Source: Sphingobacteriales bacterium 39-19 (GTDB lineage Bacteria; Bacteroidota; Bacteroidia; Chitinophagales; Chitinophagaceae). Taken from it: DNA of 64,000 bases. The DNA lies in contig MKTX01000007.1 in the NCBI GenBank assembly GCA_001898465.1, forward strand, positions 62,001 through 126,000. The letters are read 5' to 3'. Positions within the stretch are counted from its first letter, which is position 1, and each line of letters begins with the position of its first letter. A program made the translations under genes and the position numbers. Under the pieces are notes generated by a model. It ran no database searches. It saw only the letters and a list, made by a program, of their open reading frames with translations, and was not told the DNA's origin. Below are positions 19,559 to 32,300 of this stretch, piece after piece.

Positions 19559-20188
19559 CTATCCTTCTGTTAAAAAACAATACACTTCTTTTGGCCCATG
19601 TACACCCGTTACCAGGGTTTTTTCAATATCAGCCGTACGGCTGGGGCCGGTTGCAAAACTGATGAGGGAGGGAAAGTTTTCTTTATACTTTTCCTTCATA
19701 AACTCAAGTGCATCTTTAATATCATACAGCAACTGGTGATTAAATGCAATACAAATATGTATGGGTGCATATACACTTGCCGTACGGCCATTGGATTGAG
19801 CAGCACTGAGCACTATACTTCCGGTACGGGCTACCAGGTATTCGCAACCTGTTATGGATGCATCGCAATGGGCCAGGTCATGCGTGAGGGTGATGCCTGA
19901 TTGTTGTAATGCAGGAATAAATGCAGGATCGCTGCAATAAATTTTTTTCAATTGTTGTTGTTCCAGCAGCCCTTGCAATTGTTGCCATAATACTTCTTCA
20001 CTCGTACAATACACAAACTTACCCTGTAGCCGGGTAAATTCTTCTGCAAAAGTTACTGCATCATCCTCTGTGCTGGCAGTAAATACAGATTCCTGTCCTT
20101 CACTGCCGCTATAAGGCAGGGGAACGGGATGGCTTAAAGCCTCCCGGATTTTTTTTAAAATATTTTCTTTTGCCTGGTTCGATTGCAT
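19559..20188 (-). CDS. LUD-domain (LutC-like) protein
   Basis: 'CEYLVARTGSIVLSAAQSNGRTASVYAPIHICIAFNHQLLYDIKDAL...ISFATGPSRTADIEKTLVTGVHGPKEVYCFL'. Confidence 0.9.
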   Translation of the reverse strand: MQSNQAKENILKKIREALSHPVPLPYSGSEGQESVFTASTEDDAVTFAEEFTRLQGKFVYCTSEEVLWQQLQGLLEQQQLKKIYCSDPAFIPALQQSGITLTHDLAHCDASITGCEYLVARTGSIVLSAAQSNGRTASVYAPIHICIAFNHQLLYDIKDALEFMKEKYKENFPSLISFATGPSRTADIEKTLVTGVHGPKEVYCFLTEG

Positions 20189-20207
20189 GGCCTTGATTAA
20201 ATGCCTG

Positions 20208-22289
20208 TTAAATCGCAGGGGGATCTTTTAATGTTTCTGGAATCCCGGTATTGGGTTCGGGAAGCGCTACGGCATCTTCGGGCTTTACAGGATCTTCTAA
20301 AAGTTTCTTTTCTTCATAAGGCCGTTTGCCAATTAATTGCTCCACATCACTTTTAAATAACACTTCTTTTACCAGTAATTCTTTTGCCAGTTTTTCTACT
20401 GCCCAGCGGTATTTAGTTAATAGTTCTTTCGTTTTGTTATATGCCGTTTCTACCAGCTTCCTTACTTCTTCATCAATCATTTTACCGGTTTCTTCACTAT
20501 AGGGTTTGGTAAAATAATTTTCTTGTTGCGGATCGTAAAAACTAATGTTTCCTACTTTATCATTCATACCATACATGGTTACCATACTGTAGGCAATTTT
20601 TGTTATTTGCTGCAAGTCATTGCTGGCACCGGTACTTATTTTTCCAAAAAATATTTCTTCACTGGCCCGGCCTCCCAGTGTCATACAAATTTGATCCATC
20701 AACTGGTCAGTATTATACAAGTATTGTTCCTTAGGCGTATATTGAGCATAACCCAATGCAGCCGAACCCCGGGGAACAATGGTAACTTTTAATAATGGGT
20801 ATGCATGCTCCAGGAACCAGCCACAGATTGCGTGGCCTGCTTCGTGGTATGCAATAATTTCTTTTTCATCGGGTGAAATAATTTTATTCTTTTTTTCTAA
20901 TCCACCAATCACCCTGTCAATCGCATCCTGGAAATCGCTCATATCTACTGCTTCTTTATTTTTCCGGGCTGCTATTAAAGCAGCTTCATTACACACATTA
21001 GCGATATCGGCACCTGCAAACCCGGGGGTTTGTTCAGCCAGTTTATGGATATCTAAGGTTTGCGAAATTTTAATGGGATTTAAATGCACTTTAAAAATAG
21101 CTTCTCTACCTACCAGGTCGGGCCGGTCAATAGAAATTTGCCTGTCGAAACGGCCTGGCCGCAGTAAGGCACTGTCCAATACATCCGGGCGGTTGGTGGC
21201 AGCCAGGATAATAATTCCCAGGTCGGTACCAAAGCCATCCATTTCTACCAGCAATTGGTTTAATGTATTTTCTCTTTCATCATTGCTCATCATCACATTT
21301 TTACCTCTTGCCCGTCCAATGGCATCTATCTCATCTATAAAAATAATGCAGGGTGCTTTTTCCCTGGCCTGTTTAAAAAGATCTCTTACCCGGCTGGCAC
21401 CAACCCCTACAAACATTTCTACAAAATCACTGCCACTCAGGCTAAAGAAGGGCACTTGTGCTTCGCCTGCAACGGCTTTTGCCAATAAGGTTTTACCGGT
21501 ACCGGGGGGGCCAATCAATAAAGCGCCTTTTGGAATTTTACCACCCAGGTTGGTGTATTTTTTTGGGTTCATCAGGAAATCAACAATTTCCATTACTTCT
21601 ACTTTAGCTTCATCAAGCCCTGCTACGTCGGCAAATGTGATATTAACCCGGGTACCTTTATCAAATAAAGTGGCTTTTGATTTCCCGATATTAAAAATAC
21701 CCCCGGGGCCGCCGGCACCGCCGGGCCCGTTCATTTTGCGCATCATCATTACAAATACCAATACCAGTAAAAAGATGGGTAATAAAGTATTCAGCAATTG
21801 TCCCCAGCCTTCACCTTCGCTACTGGCATCTTGTTTTACCTCGGGTATGTTTGGATTTTTTTTATAAAATTCCTGTAAATCGGCAGCAAAAGATTTTGAA
21901 TCGGCAATGGAAAAATATAACTGGGGCTCTGCCAGCTTTTTTGATATTTCGTAGCGTTTGTCATCACCCGCTGTGTTGAGGATATTACTGTAAAAAGCCG
22001 ATTTGGCCTTTAAACTATCGGGGTTAATTGAAACCCTTACAATATCTTTATTTCTAATTACGGTAATGAGTTTTACATCGCCCTGTTTTACCATTTCATA
22101 AAAATTTTGCTGAAATGTTTCTACGCCACTGCTGTTGGCATTCCTGAACAGGGTAAAGGTGATAAGACTTAAAAAAACAAGGCCCCATATCCAATATATA
22201 TTAAACTTTGGTTTTTTATTTTGTGGGTCTTCGTTTCCGATACCGGGTTTTTCGGGTAGCATTTTTTTATTATTAGTTTGCTTATTCAT
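20208..22289 (-). CDS. ftsH: ATP-dependent zinc metalloprotease FtsH
   Basis: Walker A 'GPPGTGKT', SRH region, 'HEAGH' metalloprotease motif. Confidence 0.97.
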   Translation of the reverse strand: MNKQTNNKKMLPEKPGIGNEDPQNKKPKFNIYWIWGLVFLSLITFTLFRNANSSGVETFQQNFYEMVKQGDVKLITVIRNKDIVRVSINPDSLKAKSAFYSNILNTAGDDKRYEISKKLAEPQLYFSIADSKSFAADLQEFYKKNPNIPEVKQDASSEGEGWGQLLNTLLPIFLLVLVFVMMMRKMNGPGGAGGPGGIFNIGKSKATLFDKGTRVNITFADVAGLDEAKVEVMEIVDFLMNPKKYTNLGGKIPKGALLIGPPGTGKTLLAKAVAGEAQVPFFSLSGSDFVEMFVGVGASRVRDLFKQAREKAPCIIFIDEIDAIGRARGKNVMMSNDERENTLNQLLVEMDGFGTDLGIIILAATNRPDVLDSALLRPGRFDRQISIDRPDLVGREAIFKVHLNPIKISQTLDIHKLAEQTPGFAGADIANVCNEAALIAARKNKEAVDMSDFQDAIDRVIGGLEKKNKIISPDEKEIIAYHEAGHAICGWFLEHAYPLLKVTIVPRGSAALGYAQYTPKEQYLYNTDQLMDQICMTLGGRASEEIFFGKISTGASNDLQQITKIAYSMVTMYGMNDKVGNISFYDPQQENYFTKPYSEETGKMIDEEVRKLVETAYNKTKELLTKYRWAVEKLAKELLVKEVLFKSDVEQLIGKRPYEEKKLLEDPVKPEDAVALPEPNTGIPETLKDPPAI

Positions 22290-22325
22290 TTGTTATTGCA
22301 CCATTTAAACGGATACTTGTTATTA

Positions 22326-22724
22326 TTATTCGTGTTCCATCATGGGAGCATCGCTCCACATTTCTTCCAATTGATAAAATTTACGGGGTTCGGGTAGCAT
22401 AATATGTACTACCACGTTAATGTAATCTATCAAAATCCATTGCAGGGCTTGTTTCCCTTCGTGTTTGTAAGGGAATTCGCCACATTTTTGTTTTACTTCA
22501 TATTCTACAAAATCGGCTATTGCCCTTAATTGTGTAGTATTATTGGCTTCACATACAATAAAAAAATCAGATACCGCTTCAGGGATCTTTCTTAAATCCA
22601 GGCTTATGATCTTCTCCCCCTTTTTCTCAGCAATGGCCTGTATAATGGTTTTGAAAATTTTACTGTTTCGGGTAAGTCGGGTAATGCTTTTTTTACGGCT
22701 CTCTAATGCGGTCAAATTATTCAA
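22326..22724 (-). CDS. rsfS: Ribosome silencing factor
   Basis: 'DLRKIPEAVSDFFIVCEANNTTQLRAIADFVE...LIDYINVVVHIMLPEPRKFYQLEEMW'. Confidence 0.92.
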   Translation of the reverse strand: MNNLTALESRKKSITRLTRNSKIFKTIIQAIAEKKGEKIISLDLRKIPEAVSDFFIVCEANNTTQLRAIADFVEYEVKQKCGEFPYKHEGKQALQWILIDYINVVVHIMLPEPRKFYQLEEMWSDAPMMEHE

Positions 22725-22833
22725 ATGTTTTATTTTTATGTTGCGTTTTTAACAGTAATTTTTATTCCTGTACCGGGCTCAAAATAAAGTAGCTTGCGAT
22801 AAGTTCAAAATTACTATTTCTTTTTTACCTATC

Positions 22834-23574
22834 ATGCCGCCAAACGAGCTTTTTCATATTTTAAACACTGTGGATAGTACCAACAACTATGCCATGGCAA
22901 AGTTACATGAAGGAATGGCGAAACATGGAATGGCCTGGTTTGCAAGGGAACAAACCGGGGGCCGTGGGCAAAGAGGCAATTCCTGGCAAAGCAGGCCAAA
23001 CGAAAATATAGCATTAAGCATGGTAACCATGCTGCCCAGGCTTGCTGTACATTCTCAATTTGAGCTTTCTGTATGTGTAGCATTGGGGGTAAATGACTTT
23101 TTATCTCTGTTACAGCTTCCTGGTATTTTTATAAAATGGCCCAATGATATATTTATCAATGACAGAAAGGCAGGTGGAATCCTGATTGAGAATCAAATAC
23201 AGGGCTCTCATATTAGTGCCAGTATAATTGGAATAGGTTTAAATATTAACCAAACCTTATTTGATTCTTCGCTTGCAAAAGCGATTTCACTAAAGCAGAT
23301 CACCGGTAAAAATTACGATATTATCCAATTGGCAAGGGATTTACATATTTCTGTATTAAAACGGGTAAACCAGGTAAAGCAAAATAAAAAAAGCAGTTTG
23401 GCAGAATACAATCGTGCACTTTATAAAAAGGACGAAAAAGTGAAATTCAAAAAAGGAAATATTGCTTTTGAAGCGGTGGTAAAATCAATAAGCGCCGATG
23501 GCCGATTAATATTACAGCACGGAGATCATGAAGAGGCCTACCCATTTGGTGAATTGATATGGGTACTGCCTTAA
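22834..23574 (+). CDS. birA: Biotin--[acetyl-CoA-carboxylase] ligase
   Basis: 'QTGGRGQRGNSWQS', 'IKWPNDIFINDRKAGGILIE'. Confidence 0.93.
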   Translation: MPPNELFHILNTVDSTNNYAMAKLHEGMAKHGMAWFAREQTGGRGQRGNSWQSRPNENIALSMVTMLPRLAVHSQFELSVCVALGVNDFLSLLQLPGIFIKWPNDIFINDRKAGGILIENQIQGSHISASIIGIGLNINQTLFDSSLAKAISLKQITGKNYDIIQLARDLHISVLKRVNQVKQNKKSSLAEYNRALYKKDEKVKFKKGNIAFEAVVKSISADGRLILQHGDHEEAYPFGELIWVLP

Positions 23575-23597
23575 TTTATTTTTTATAAGAGTGATCT

Positions 23598-23930
23598 TTA
23601 CAGGGTGCCTGTATTTTCTGCTGCCCGGGCTTCTACTTCAAATTTATTGTGGTAATAACCATGGCGGATAGATTCTATTAAATATAGCCATACAAACCGA
23701 GTGGTGCCATATTGCCTGAATTGCTGTACATGGCACAGCTCGTGTTTCACCCATTGTTCATCGGCTAAAAATTCACTTTTGCTGGTATTACATAAGTGTA
23801 TGCTGCGCCCCCATACAATGGCTACTCTTTTACTGCGTAATTTAGCGGCAGCAATTTTTGCCAGCCAGGAATTTTCTTTCACAATTACCTGTTCCAATTT
23901 ATTTTGAATAGCTGTATTCATTCCAGGCAT
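23598..23930 (-). CDS. Small DUF4157-like protein with HExxH-like motif
   Basis: 'WVKHELCHVQQFRQYGTTRFVWLYLIES...EVEARAAE'. Confidence 0.6.
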   Translation of the reverse strand: MPGMNTAIQNKLEQVIVKENSWLAKIAAAKLRSKRVAIVWGRSIHLCNTSKSEFLADEQWVKHELCHVQQFRQYGTTRFVWLYLIESIRHGYYHNKFEVEARAAENTGTL

Positions 23931-24378
23931 TTAAAATTTCTGCTGCATGCTGTTTGCTTTTAGGCTTCAAAAATATTTTTCGAATAATCCCTTTTCCATC
24001 TACCAAAAACGTAGTGCGGTGCAGCCCCATATAACTGCGGCCATATAATTGCTTTTGCCCCCATACGCCGTATGTATCAATAATATGATGATCGGGATCG
24101 GATATTAACGGGAAGGGGAGATCGTATTTTTGTTCAAATTTTTTATGCTTTTTTACCGCATCGGGGCTAATGCCTATAATGGCGAAGCCGGCTTTTTTCA
24201 ATGCCTTGAAATTATCTCTTAAATTACATGCCTGGATGGTGCAGGTAGGCGTATCGTCTTGCGGATAAAAATAAATAATAAGTTTATTTCCTTTAAAATC
24301 TTTTAAAGAAATAAGTTTATCATTTTGATCATGGCCGGTAAATGCCGGTGCTTTATCGCCTTCTTTAAGTGTAATCAT
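23899..24378 (-). CDS. bcp: Thioredoxin-dependent thiol peroxidase (peroxiredoxin)
   Basis: 'GDKAPAFTGHDQNDKLISLKDFKGNKLIIYFYPQDDTPTCTIQACNLRD'. Confidence 0.94.
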   Translation of the reverse strand: MITLKEGDKAPAFTGHDQNDKLISLKDFKGNKLIIYFYPQDDTPTCTIQACNLRDNFKALKKAGFAIIGISPDAVKKHKKFEQKYDLPFPLISDPDHHIIDTYGVWGQKQLYGRSYMGLHRTTFLVDGKGIIRKIFLKPKSKQHAAEILNAWNEYSYSK

Positions 24379-24389
24379 GGCATATTTTA

Positions 24390-26162
24390 TTAACGGGTGA
24401 ACCGGTACGTTTTTTCGGTTGTGTTTCCTGCCTGGTCGGTTGCAGTTAATTTCAGTTCATGTTCACCGGGTCCGCAGGCTTCATCAAATTCATATACAAA
24501 AACCCGGCCTTTATCATTGCTGAATAAAATCCATTTCCCGTCCAGCTGGCCTGTAAAATTTTCTATTTCTTCTGTATTGTCCTTTACGGCAAAAGAAATT
24601 TTGGTTAACCTGGCCGTATTCATACCGTCTTTAAACCCTAATGGGGTAATGGTGGGCGGTTCGCTGTCTTCCATTAATTGAAAATTACCAAACTCACGCC
24701 AGGAGGCACTGTACCATCCTCTTTCCGGGCCTGTTATTACTGGTACAGCTTTTTTATAACTGGTTTTACTGCCGGCAAACCATTTCATTACCATTTTATC
24801 GGTAGGCATATAAAGAATATTATCTCTTATTTGCACCGTAAAATAATTTTGAACAGGAACCGTATGATGATGAAGTTGATGAACCGGTTTCCCCATATTT
24901 ACATATATTTTATTGTACTTAAAATAAAAGGAATCATAAATGCTGTTTTCGGGTAAATAAAATTTCACTTCTTCGTTTTCAAAAATATTGATGGCTTGTG
25001 GTATAAACAAGGTTCCTGGTTGTACCGGATAAGTAATATCGGCCAAGCTCCTTTTTAAAGTGAATTTTAATTCCGATTTATTGAGATCGGCATCATACAC
25101 TTCAATCTTAATGTCCTTTGTTTCCCCGGGATTTAATGAGATTACCCCGTTTGATTCGTTGGTTTTATAAATAATGTTTGCTGCCCCACCCAGGCGTGAG
25201 AGGTGTTGCAGGTATGGCCCCCCGCTGGCTTTTGTTTTATAATCAATGTGTGCATTCAGCATCCGGGTTTCATCATAACTAATACTATCCATCTGGAAAC
25301 CACAAACAGGATTATTGTTTTCATACAATATTGCTTCATAAATACCATTATGGTTAGTAGAGCCGGTATAGCGGTCAAAAGCAGTTATCGCAAAGCTTAT
25401 TTTGCCGGTACTTACATTTAATACGCCTCCATGCGGTGTGTAAATACCATTTATTTTTTTAATGGCCACGTATTTTGGCGTTTGTTCATAGGTGCTTTTG
25501 TTACGGTCATAATAAGCAAGGCGAATAATATCCGGTGCTATTTTATCTGTAATGGGCATATTAAATAAAAGCGGGTTCAGCACCTTATCTGTTTTAGTAT
25601 CTCTTATTTCAAAATGTACATGCGGCCCTTGGGAGCCACCGGTTGTACCGCTATAAGCGATAAAATCTCCTTTTTTTACCGGGAACATATTTGCCGGTAT
25701 ATCTAATAATACCTGCCATTTTTGTAATTGATATTGTTGCTTTCGTACATATTGCTCCAGCCCGGGTGTAAAATCATTTAAATGGGCATATAAAGTAGTG
25801 AGGCCATTGGGATGGTTTATATAAATAGCCCTGCCAAAACCCCAGGGTTCTATTTTTACTTTGGCAATATACCCATCGGCAGCGGCTAATACCTGTTTAT
25901 TTTGCACCTGCTCGGTTCGGCAATCTAATCCCATGTGGTAATGATTGGGCCTGAGTTCGCCAAAGTTGGCAACAATGGCTTTTATGGCATTCACCGGCCA
26001 GCCAAAATAATTTTGAGGATAATTTTTTTGAGGCAACCATTGTGCTTGTACCATAAAAGGCAGCAAAACTACTATGAGCAGGATACTGCACCGCTTGGTA
26101 CTGTTTGTTTTTATATGCATCCCGGCAAAAATAAGAGAAACGTACTTAACAGGCTGTTGCAT
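24390..26162 (-). CDS. M23 family metallopeptidase (secreted)
   Basis: 'NHYHMGLDCRTEQVQNKQVLAAADGYI...GGSQGPHVHFEIRDTKTDKVLNP'. Confidence 0.9.
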   Translation of the reverse strand: MQQPVKYVSLIFAGMHIKTNSTKRCSILLIVVLLPFMVQAQWLPQKNYPQNYFGWPVNAIKAIVANFGELRPNHYHMGLDCRTEQVQNKQVLAAADGYIAKVKIEPWGFGRAIYINHPNGLTTLYAHLNDFTPGLEQYVRKQQYQLQKWQVLLDIPANMFPVKKGDFIAYSGTTGGSQGPHVHFEIRDTKTDKVLNPLLFNMPITDKIAPDIIRLAYYDRNKSTYEQTPKYVAIKKINGIYTPHGGVLNVSTGKISFAITAFDRYTGSTNHNGIYEAILYENNNPVCGFQMDSISYDETRMLNAHIDYKTKASGGPYLQHLSRLGGAANIIYKTNESNGVISLNPGETKDIKIEVYDADLNKSELKFTLKRSLADITYPVQPGTLFIPQAINIFENEEVKFYLPENSIYDSFYFKYNKIYVNMGKPVHQLHHHTVPVQNYFTVQIRDNILYMPTDKMVMKWFAGSKTSYKKAVPVITGPERGWYSASWREFGNFQLMEDSEPPTITPLGFKDGMNTARLTKISFAVKDNTEEIENFTGQLDGKWILFSNDKGRVFVYEFDEACGPGEHELKLTATDQAGNTTEKTYRFTR

Positions 26163-26378
26163 AAAACTTAAGATTATGAAGTAAAAAAAAAGCTAATGAA
26201 AAATCTGCAATATTTGAGCGTTTCATTTTTTTATTAGGTTATTTACTGAATAGAAAATGTAAAAAATATTTTTTTTGGCTTTTCACTTTTTTGTGCATTA
26301 AAAGCGGAGAAATTCCCTTTCGCTTATACCTATTTTAAAAGTATTTTTGCACGCCATCAAAAAAAATTCCTGCACCAT

Positions 26379-29228
26379 ATGCCAAAAGATACTTCTATTC
26401 AATCGGTTTTAATTATAGGTTCGGGCCCTATTGTTATAGGACAAGCCTGCGAATTTGATTACAGCGGTACCCAGGCGGCCCGCAGCTTACGGGAAGAAGG
26501 TATCCGGGTGATCCTCATAAATAGCAACCCGGCAACCATTATGACGGATAGTATGATGGCCGACCGGGTTTATTTATTGCCTTTAACCGTAGAGAGTATT
26601 GAACAAATATTAGAAGAGAATAAAATTGATGCTGTTTTACCCACCATGGGCGGCCAAACTGCCCTTAACCTCTGCAAAGAGGCAGATGAACTGGGCGTTT
26701 GGGAAAAACATGATGTAAAATTAATTGGGGTAGATATTAAAGCCATTGATAAAGCCGAAGACCGTGAAAAATTCCGCAAATGGATGATTCAAATGGGCAT
26801 TTCCGTTTGTGAAGCAAAAATTGCAAACTCATTTTTAGAAGGAAAAGAATTTGCACAGGAAATTGGTTTTCCTTTAGTGCTTCGCCCCTCTTTTACACTG
26901 GGCGGTACAGGCGGGGGTATTGTATTTAAAAAAGAAGAGTTAGATGAAGCATTAAACCGGGCGCTTACCGCCAGCCCCTTGCATGAAGTGCTGGTAGAAA
27001 AAGCAGTACTGGGCTGGAAGGAGTTTGAGCTGGAACTGCTCCGGGATAATAATGATAATGTAGTGATCATTTGTGCCGTAGAAAATTTTGACCCGATGGG
27101 CGTGCACACCGGCGATAGCATAACGGTAGCCCCTGCCATGACTTTAAGCGATACCGTGTATCAGCGAATGCGCAATACCGCAATTCGTATGATGCGAAAC
27201 CTGGGAAACTTTGCAGGTGGCTGTAATGTACAATTTGCCATGAACCCGCAAACAGAAGAAATTATTGTAGTGGAAATCAACCCCCGGGTAAGCCGCTCTT
27301 CGGCACTGGCCAGTAAAGCAACCGGCTATCCCATTGCAAAAATTGCAGCCAAACTGGCAATTGGTTATAATTTAGATGAATTAAAAAACCAAATTACCCA
27401 GTCTACCTCTGCCTATTTTGAACCGGCGTTAGATTATGTGATTGTAAAAATACCCCGTTGGAATTTTGATAAATTTAAAGGCGCTGATGATACACTCGGG
27501 TTTCAAATGAAAAGCGTAGGAGAAGTGATGGGCATTGGCCGTAATTTTTCCGAAGCCATGCAAAAAGCTTGTCAGAGCCTGGAAAACGAAGCAGTAGGCC
27601 TGGGCTATTATGGTAAAAGCCTGATGCATGCCGATGAATTGATAGAATATATTAAAATTCCCAAATGGGATCGCATATTTAGAATAAAAGATGCCTTGAT
27701 GGCAGGCGCCAGTGTAAAACGAATTTGTGAAAGCACGCTAATAGATCGTTGGTTCATTTATCAAATTCAAGAGATTTGCGATTGTGAAAGAGCAATAGCA
27801 AAATACAATTTGCAAACCCTGCCCGATGATCTTTTAACCGAAGCCAAAATGCTGGGTTTTAGTGATGAACAAATTGTGCGCATCATGAAAGAAGAAGATG
27901 CTGATGCCTTATATGAACGGCGAAAAAAAATGAACCTCATGCGGGTATATAAAATGGTAGATACCTGCAGTGCCGAGTTTGAAGCCAAGACGCCGTATTT
28001 TTATTCTTGTTTTGAACTGCCCAATAAACCAGCAAACAAAGATGAATTGCAGCATAATGAATCCATCCCCTCGCAAAAGAAAAAAATAATTGTACTGGGC
28101 AGTGGCCCCAACCGAATTGGGCAGGGAATTGAGTTTGATTACTGTTGTGTACATGGCCTGCTGGCTATTAAAGAATGTGGCTACGAAGCCATCATGGTAA
28201 ACTGTAATCCCGAAACCGTTTCTACAGATTTTGATATTGCCGATAAACTTTATTTTGAACCCGTATTTTGGGAACATATCCGGGAAATTATAGATCATGA
28301 AAAACCCGATGGTGTCATTGTACAGTTGGGCGGGCAAACCGCATTAAAACTGGCTAAATTAATTCATGAAAAAGGAATTAAAATATATGGCACTAGTTTC
28401 GATAATATGGATATTGCCGAAGACCGTGGCCGCTTTAGCGATATGCTGAAAGAATTAAATATTCCATATCCAAAATATGGGACAGCTTATAATACGGATG
28501 ATGCAATTGAAGTGGCACACCAGGTAGGGTACCCCGTATTGGTAAGGCCCAGCTACGTTTTGGGCGGCCAGCGGATGCGAATTGTATTGAATGATGAAGA
28601 ACTGGAAAAAGGAGTACTGAGTTTATTGAAACATTTGCCGGGAAATAAAATTTTGATAGATCACTTTTTAGACCGTTGCCAGGAAGCAGAAATTGATGGC
28701 ATTTTTGATGGTGAAGAATTCCACATCATGGGTGTAATGGAACATATTGAGCCCGCAGGTATTCATAGCGGCGATAGCAATGCAGTATTACCCCAGTTTA
28801 ATCTTTCGCCATTAATTGTACAAACCATGGAAGAGTATGCTGAAAAACTGGCCCGATCGCTAAACATACTGGGGCTCATCAATATCCAGTTTGCCATTAA
28901 AGATGGAACCGTATATGTAATTGAAGCCAATCCCAGAGCCAGCCGTACCACCCCTTTTATTGCAAAAGCCTACCAAATTCCCTATTTGAATATTGCCACC
29001 AAAGTAATGCTGGGCGAGGCTAAATTAAAAGATTTTAGTTTTCAAAAAAACTTAAAAGGCTTTGCCATAAAAGAACCCGTATTTTCTTTTAATAAGTTTC
29101 CCGGTGTAAATAAAGAATTAGGCCCCGAAATGAAAAGTACCGGAGAAGCCATACGTTTTATAAAAGACCTGAGAGACCCCTACTTTCGGCAATTGTATAA
29201 AGAAAGAAGTATGCACCTGAGTAAATAA
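26379..29228 (+). CDS. carB: Carbamoyl-phosphate synthase large subunit
   Basis: '[29 protein letters not shown]' and duplicated ATP-grasp halves. Confidence 0.97.
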   Translation: MPKDTSIQSVLIIGSGPIVIGQACEFDYSGTQAARSLREEGIRVILINSNPATIMTDSMMADRVYLLPLTVESIEQILEENKIDAVLPTMGGQTALNLCKEADELGVWEKHDVKLIGVDIKAIDKAEDREKFRKWMIQMGISVCEAKIANSFLEGKEFAQEIGFPLVLRPSFTLGGTGGGIVFKKEELDEALNRALTASPLHEVLVEKAVLGWKEFELELLRDNNDNVVIICAVENFDPMGVHTGDSITVAPAMTLSDTVYQRMRNTAIRMMRNLGNFAGGCNVQFAMNPQTEEIIVVEINPRVSRSSALASKATGYPIAKIAAKLAIGYNLDELKNQITQSTSAYFEPALDYVIVKIPRWNFDKFKGADDTLGFQMKSVGEVMGIGRNFSEAMQKACQSLENEAVGLGYYGKSLMHADELIEYIKIPKWDRIFRIKDALMAGASVKRICESTLIDRWFIYQIQEICDCERAIAKYNLQTLPDDLLTEAKMLGFSDEQIVRIMKEEDADALYERRKKMNLMRVYKMVDTCSAEFEAKTPYFYSCFELPNKPANKDELQHNESIPSQKKKIIVLGSGPNRIGQGIEFDYCCVHGLLAIKECGYEAIMVNCNPETVSTDFDIADKLYFEPVFWEHIREIIDHEKPDGVIVQLGGQTALKLAKLIHEKGIKIYGTSFDNMDIAEDRGRFSDMLKELNIPYPKYGTAYNTDDAIEVAHQVGYPVLVRPSYVLGGQRMRIVLNDEELEKGVLSLLKHLPGNKILIDHFLDRCQEAEIDGIFDGEEFHIMGVMEHIEPAGIHSGDSNAVLPQFNLSPLIVQTMEEYAEKLARSLNILGLINIQFAIKDGTVYVIEANPRASRTTPFIAKAYQIPYLNIATKVMLGEAKLKDFSFQKNLKGFAIKEPVFSFNKFPGVNKELGPEMKSTGEAIRFIKDLRDPYFRQLYKERSMHLSK

Positions 29229-29383
29229 ATAGCGTATTCTTTTTATTCATGTATGGCACAGTACCCGGCTTACTGGGTGATTTGTGAATCCTGTATTTAT
29301 TCCATTCATATAATTATTTAATTAATTTAAAAGAGAATAATTACCTTCCTTATCTATTTAATTCTTGAATTAATAAGCGATAT

Positions 29384-32300
29384 ATGAAAATTAAATTTTT
29401 ATTGATAGCCTTATGCATGCATACCATGTTACTGGCTCAAAACAATGCAGGTCTTTTTCGTTTCCCCGATGTATCTGCCTCAGAAATTGTATTTAGCTAT
29501 GCAAATGATTTGTGGGTGGTTGCCAAAAACGGGGGGCAGGCATATAAAATAAGTTCCCCGCCCGGCCAGGAATCATTCCCCAGGTTTTCTCCTGATGGAA
29601 AAAATGTAGCATTTACCGCAAACTACGATGGTAATTTTGATGTTTACCGTACTTCTATACAGGGAGGATTGCCTGTGCGGCTTACCTATTTTGGCGGTAC
29701 CGACCGTGTGGTTGATTGGGCTCCCGACGGAAAAAATATTTTATTTGCTTCGGGCCGTGAAAGTGGCAAAGAAAGGTTCAACCAATTTTACAGCATCAAC
29801 CTCAATGGCGGGCCGGCAACAAAATTGCCTTTAGCCTATGCCGAATATGGATCTTACTCTCCCGATGGCAGCCAGCTTGCCGTAGTTTTCCGTTCACAGG
29901 CATTTAGAAACTGGAAGCGCTACCGGGGTGGTACTACGGCCGATATTTATATTTTTGATTTTAAAACAAATACTTCAAAAAATATTTCTGCCGATACCGA
30001 TGCGGGTGAAGAATTTCCTATGTGGGTAGGTAACGATATTTATTTTATTAGCGACCGGGGCAAAGAAAACCGAATGAACTTATGGCGCTATAATATCAGC
30101 AATGGCAGCCGCCAGCAATTAACCAGCTATACTGATTTCGATATTCAATTTCCTGCATCCGGACCTGGAGATATTGTATATGAACAGGGTGGGTATATCC
30201 ATTTATTCAATATCGCATCGGGCCAGGATAAAAAAGTAGATATTCATATCGCTACCGATGAAATGGCATTGCATAGCAGAACAGAAAATGTACAATCATT
30301 AATTTTTAATACCAACATTAGCCCCGATGGTAAAAGAGTAGTGATGGAAGCCCGGGGCGATATTTTTTCTTTACCGGCAACAGAAGGGTTTGTAAAAAAT
30401 ATTACTGCCAGTTCCCAAGCAGCAGACCGCTATCCATCCTGGTCGCCGGATGGAACCAAACTGGCCTGGTGGAGCGATGAAACCGGGGAATACCAGCTCT
30501 ATATTAAAGACCTGAAAAACGAATTGCCGGCAAAAAAAATAACAAATTATAAAAATGGTTTTCGGTACCATACTTTCTGGTCGCCCGATAGTAAAAAAAT
30601 AGCCACCATCGACCAGGCTGGTGTAATCCAAATCATTAGCATTGCGAATGGAAATATTGAAAAAGTTGACCAGGCTTTACGCTGGGCAGACGGGCCGTTG
30701 CGAAGCTTTACACCCAGTTGGTCGCCCGATAGCCGCTACCTGGCCTATCACAGGGACCTGGAAAATCAGCATGAAGGCATTTTTATTTATGATGCCGATG
30801 AAAAGAAATCACATACCGTTACATCCGGTTTTTACAATGCTACCAATCCCCAGTTTGATCCCGGCGGTAAATATTTATACCTGTTAACAGGCCAAAATTT
30901 TAATCCCGTTTACTCTGATCTTGACAATACTTTTGTGTACCCCAATACCACGATGGTTGGCGTTATCAGCCTTCAAAAAAATACTCCTTATGTGCTGGCC
31001 CCCAAAAATGATTCAGTAACCTATAAAATAACCGAAGAAGAAAAATTACCCAAGGCAGATAGCGCCAAAGTTGTAAAAAAGAAAAAAGAAAAAGGAATTG
31101 CTGAATTAAAACAAGCTGCAAAAAATACAGTGATTGATTTTGACGGGATGGAAGAACGATTATACCTGTTGCCTGTAAAGCCCGGTAATATCAGCAACCT
31201 GCAGGCTACCAATGAAAAAATATATTATTTACGTTTTGCAAATGCCGGTTCAGATGGAGAAGCTGCTTCTTTAACTTATTTTGACCTGGATAAAAAGGAA
31301 GAGAAAACCGTAATGAGTAATGTAAACGGGTATGTTCTAAATTTTAATACGGATAAAGCATTGGTAAACGCCGGGGGCAAGTATGCCGTAATACCGGTTT
31401 CTGAAAATGCGAAGATAGATAAAACCGTACCCGTGGCAGAAATGGTGATGCAAATAGACCCGAAGCAGGAATGGAAACAAATGTTTAATGATGTGTGGAG
31501 ATTGGAACGGGATTATTTTTATGATGCCAATATGCATGGTGTAAACTGGGCAGGCGTAAAAGAAAAATATGGTAAATTATTAGAGAGCGCCCTCACCCGG
31601 GAAGATGTGAACTATTTAATTGGGGAAATGATTGGAGAATTAAATTCATCCCATACCTATCAAAGCGGCGGCGACCTGGAACGCCAGCGGAAAACGAATG
31701 TAGGCTACCTGGGAATTAATTGGGAGGCCGATGCTGACTATTACAAAGTGGGTAAAATTATCCGTGCCGGCATATGGGATGCCGAAGTTCATTCTCCTCT
31801 CGACATCTCGGGCGTTAATATCCCCGAAGGAAGTTATATTTTAGCAGTAAATGGTATTCCCATTAAAACAGATAAAGAGCCGTATGCCGCTTTTGCCATG
31901 CTGGCCGATAAAACCGTTGAGATTACCTATAATTCAAAACCCGATTTTAAAAATGCCCATACAGCCATTGTAAAAACTTTAAGCAGTGAATTTAGATTAC
32001 GTTATCTCAACTGGGTAGAAGGCATGCGTAAAAGAGTAGAGGAAGCTACCCGGGGCGAAGTGGGATATTTATTTGTACCCAGCACGGGGGTAGATGGCCA
32101 AAATGAACTGGTAAGGCAGCTAAATGCACTGAGCGATAAAAAGGCATTAATTGTAGATGAGCGGTTTAATAATGGTGGCCAAATACCCGATCGCTTTATT
32201 GAATTACTCAATCGTAAACCATTGGTATTTTGGGCCACCCGTGATGGGCATCCCTGGCATTGGCCGCCCAATGTTTTATTTGGCCCCCGGGTCATGCTTA

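Noticed and set aside
20779-21867. 362-aa plus-strand ORF opposite ftsH
   Set aside because: Exact antisense of the conserved FtsH AAA+ domain; long only because of codon bias in the real gene
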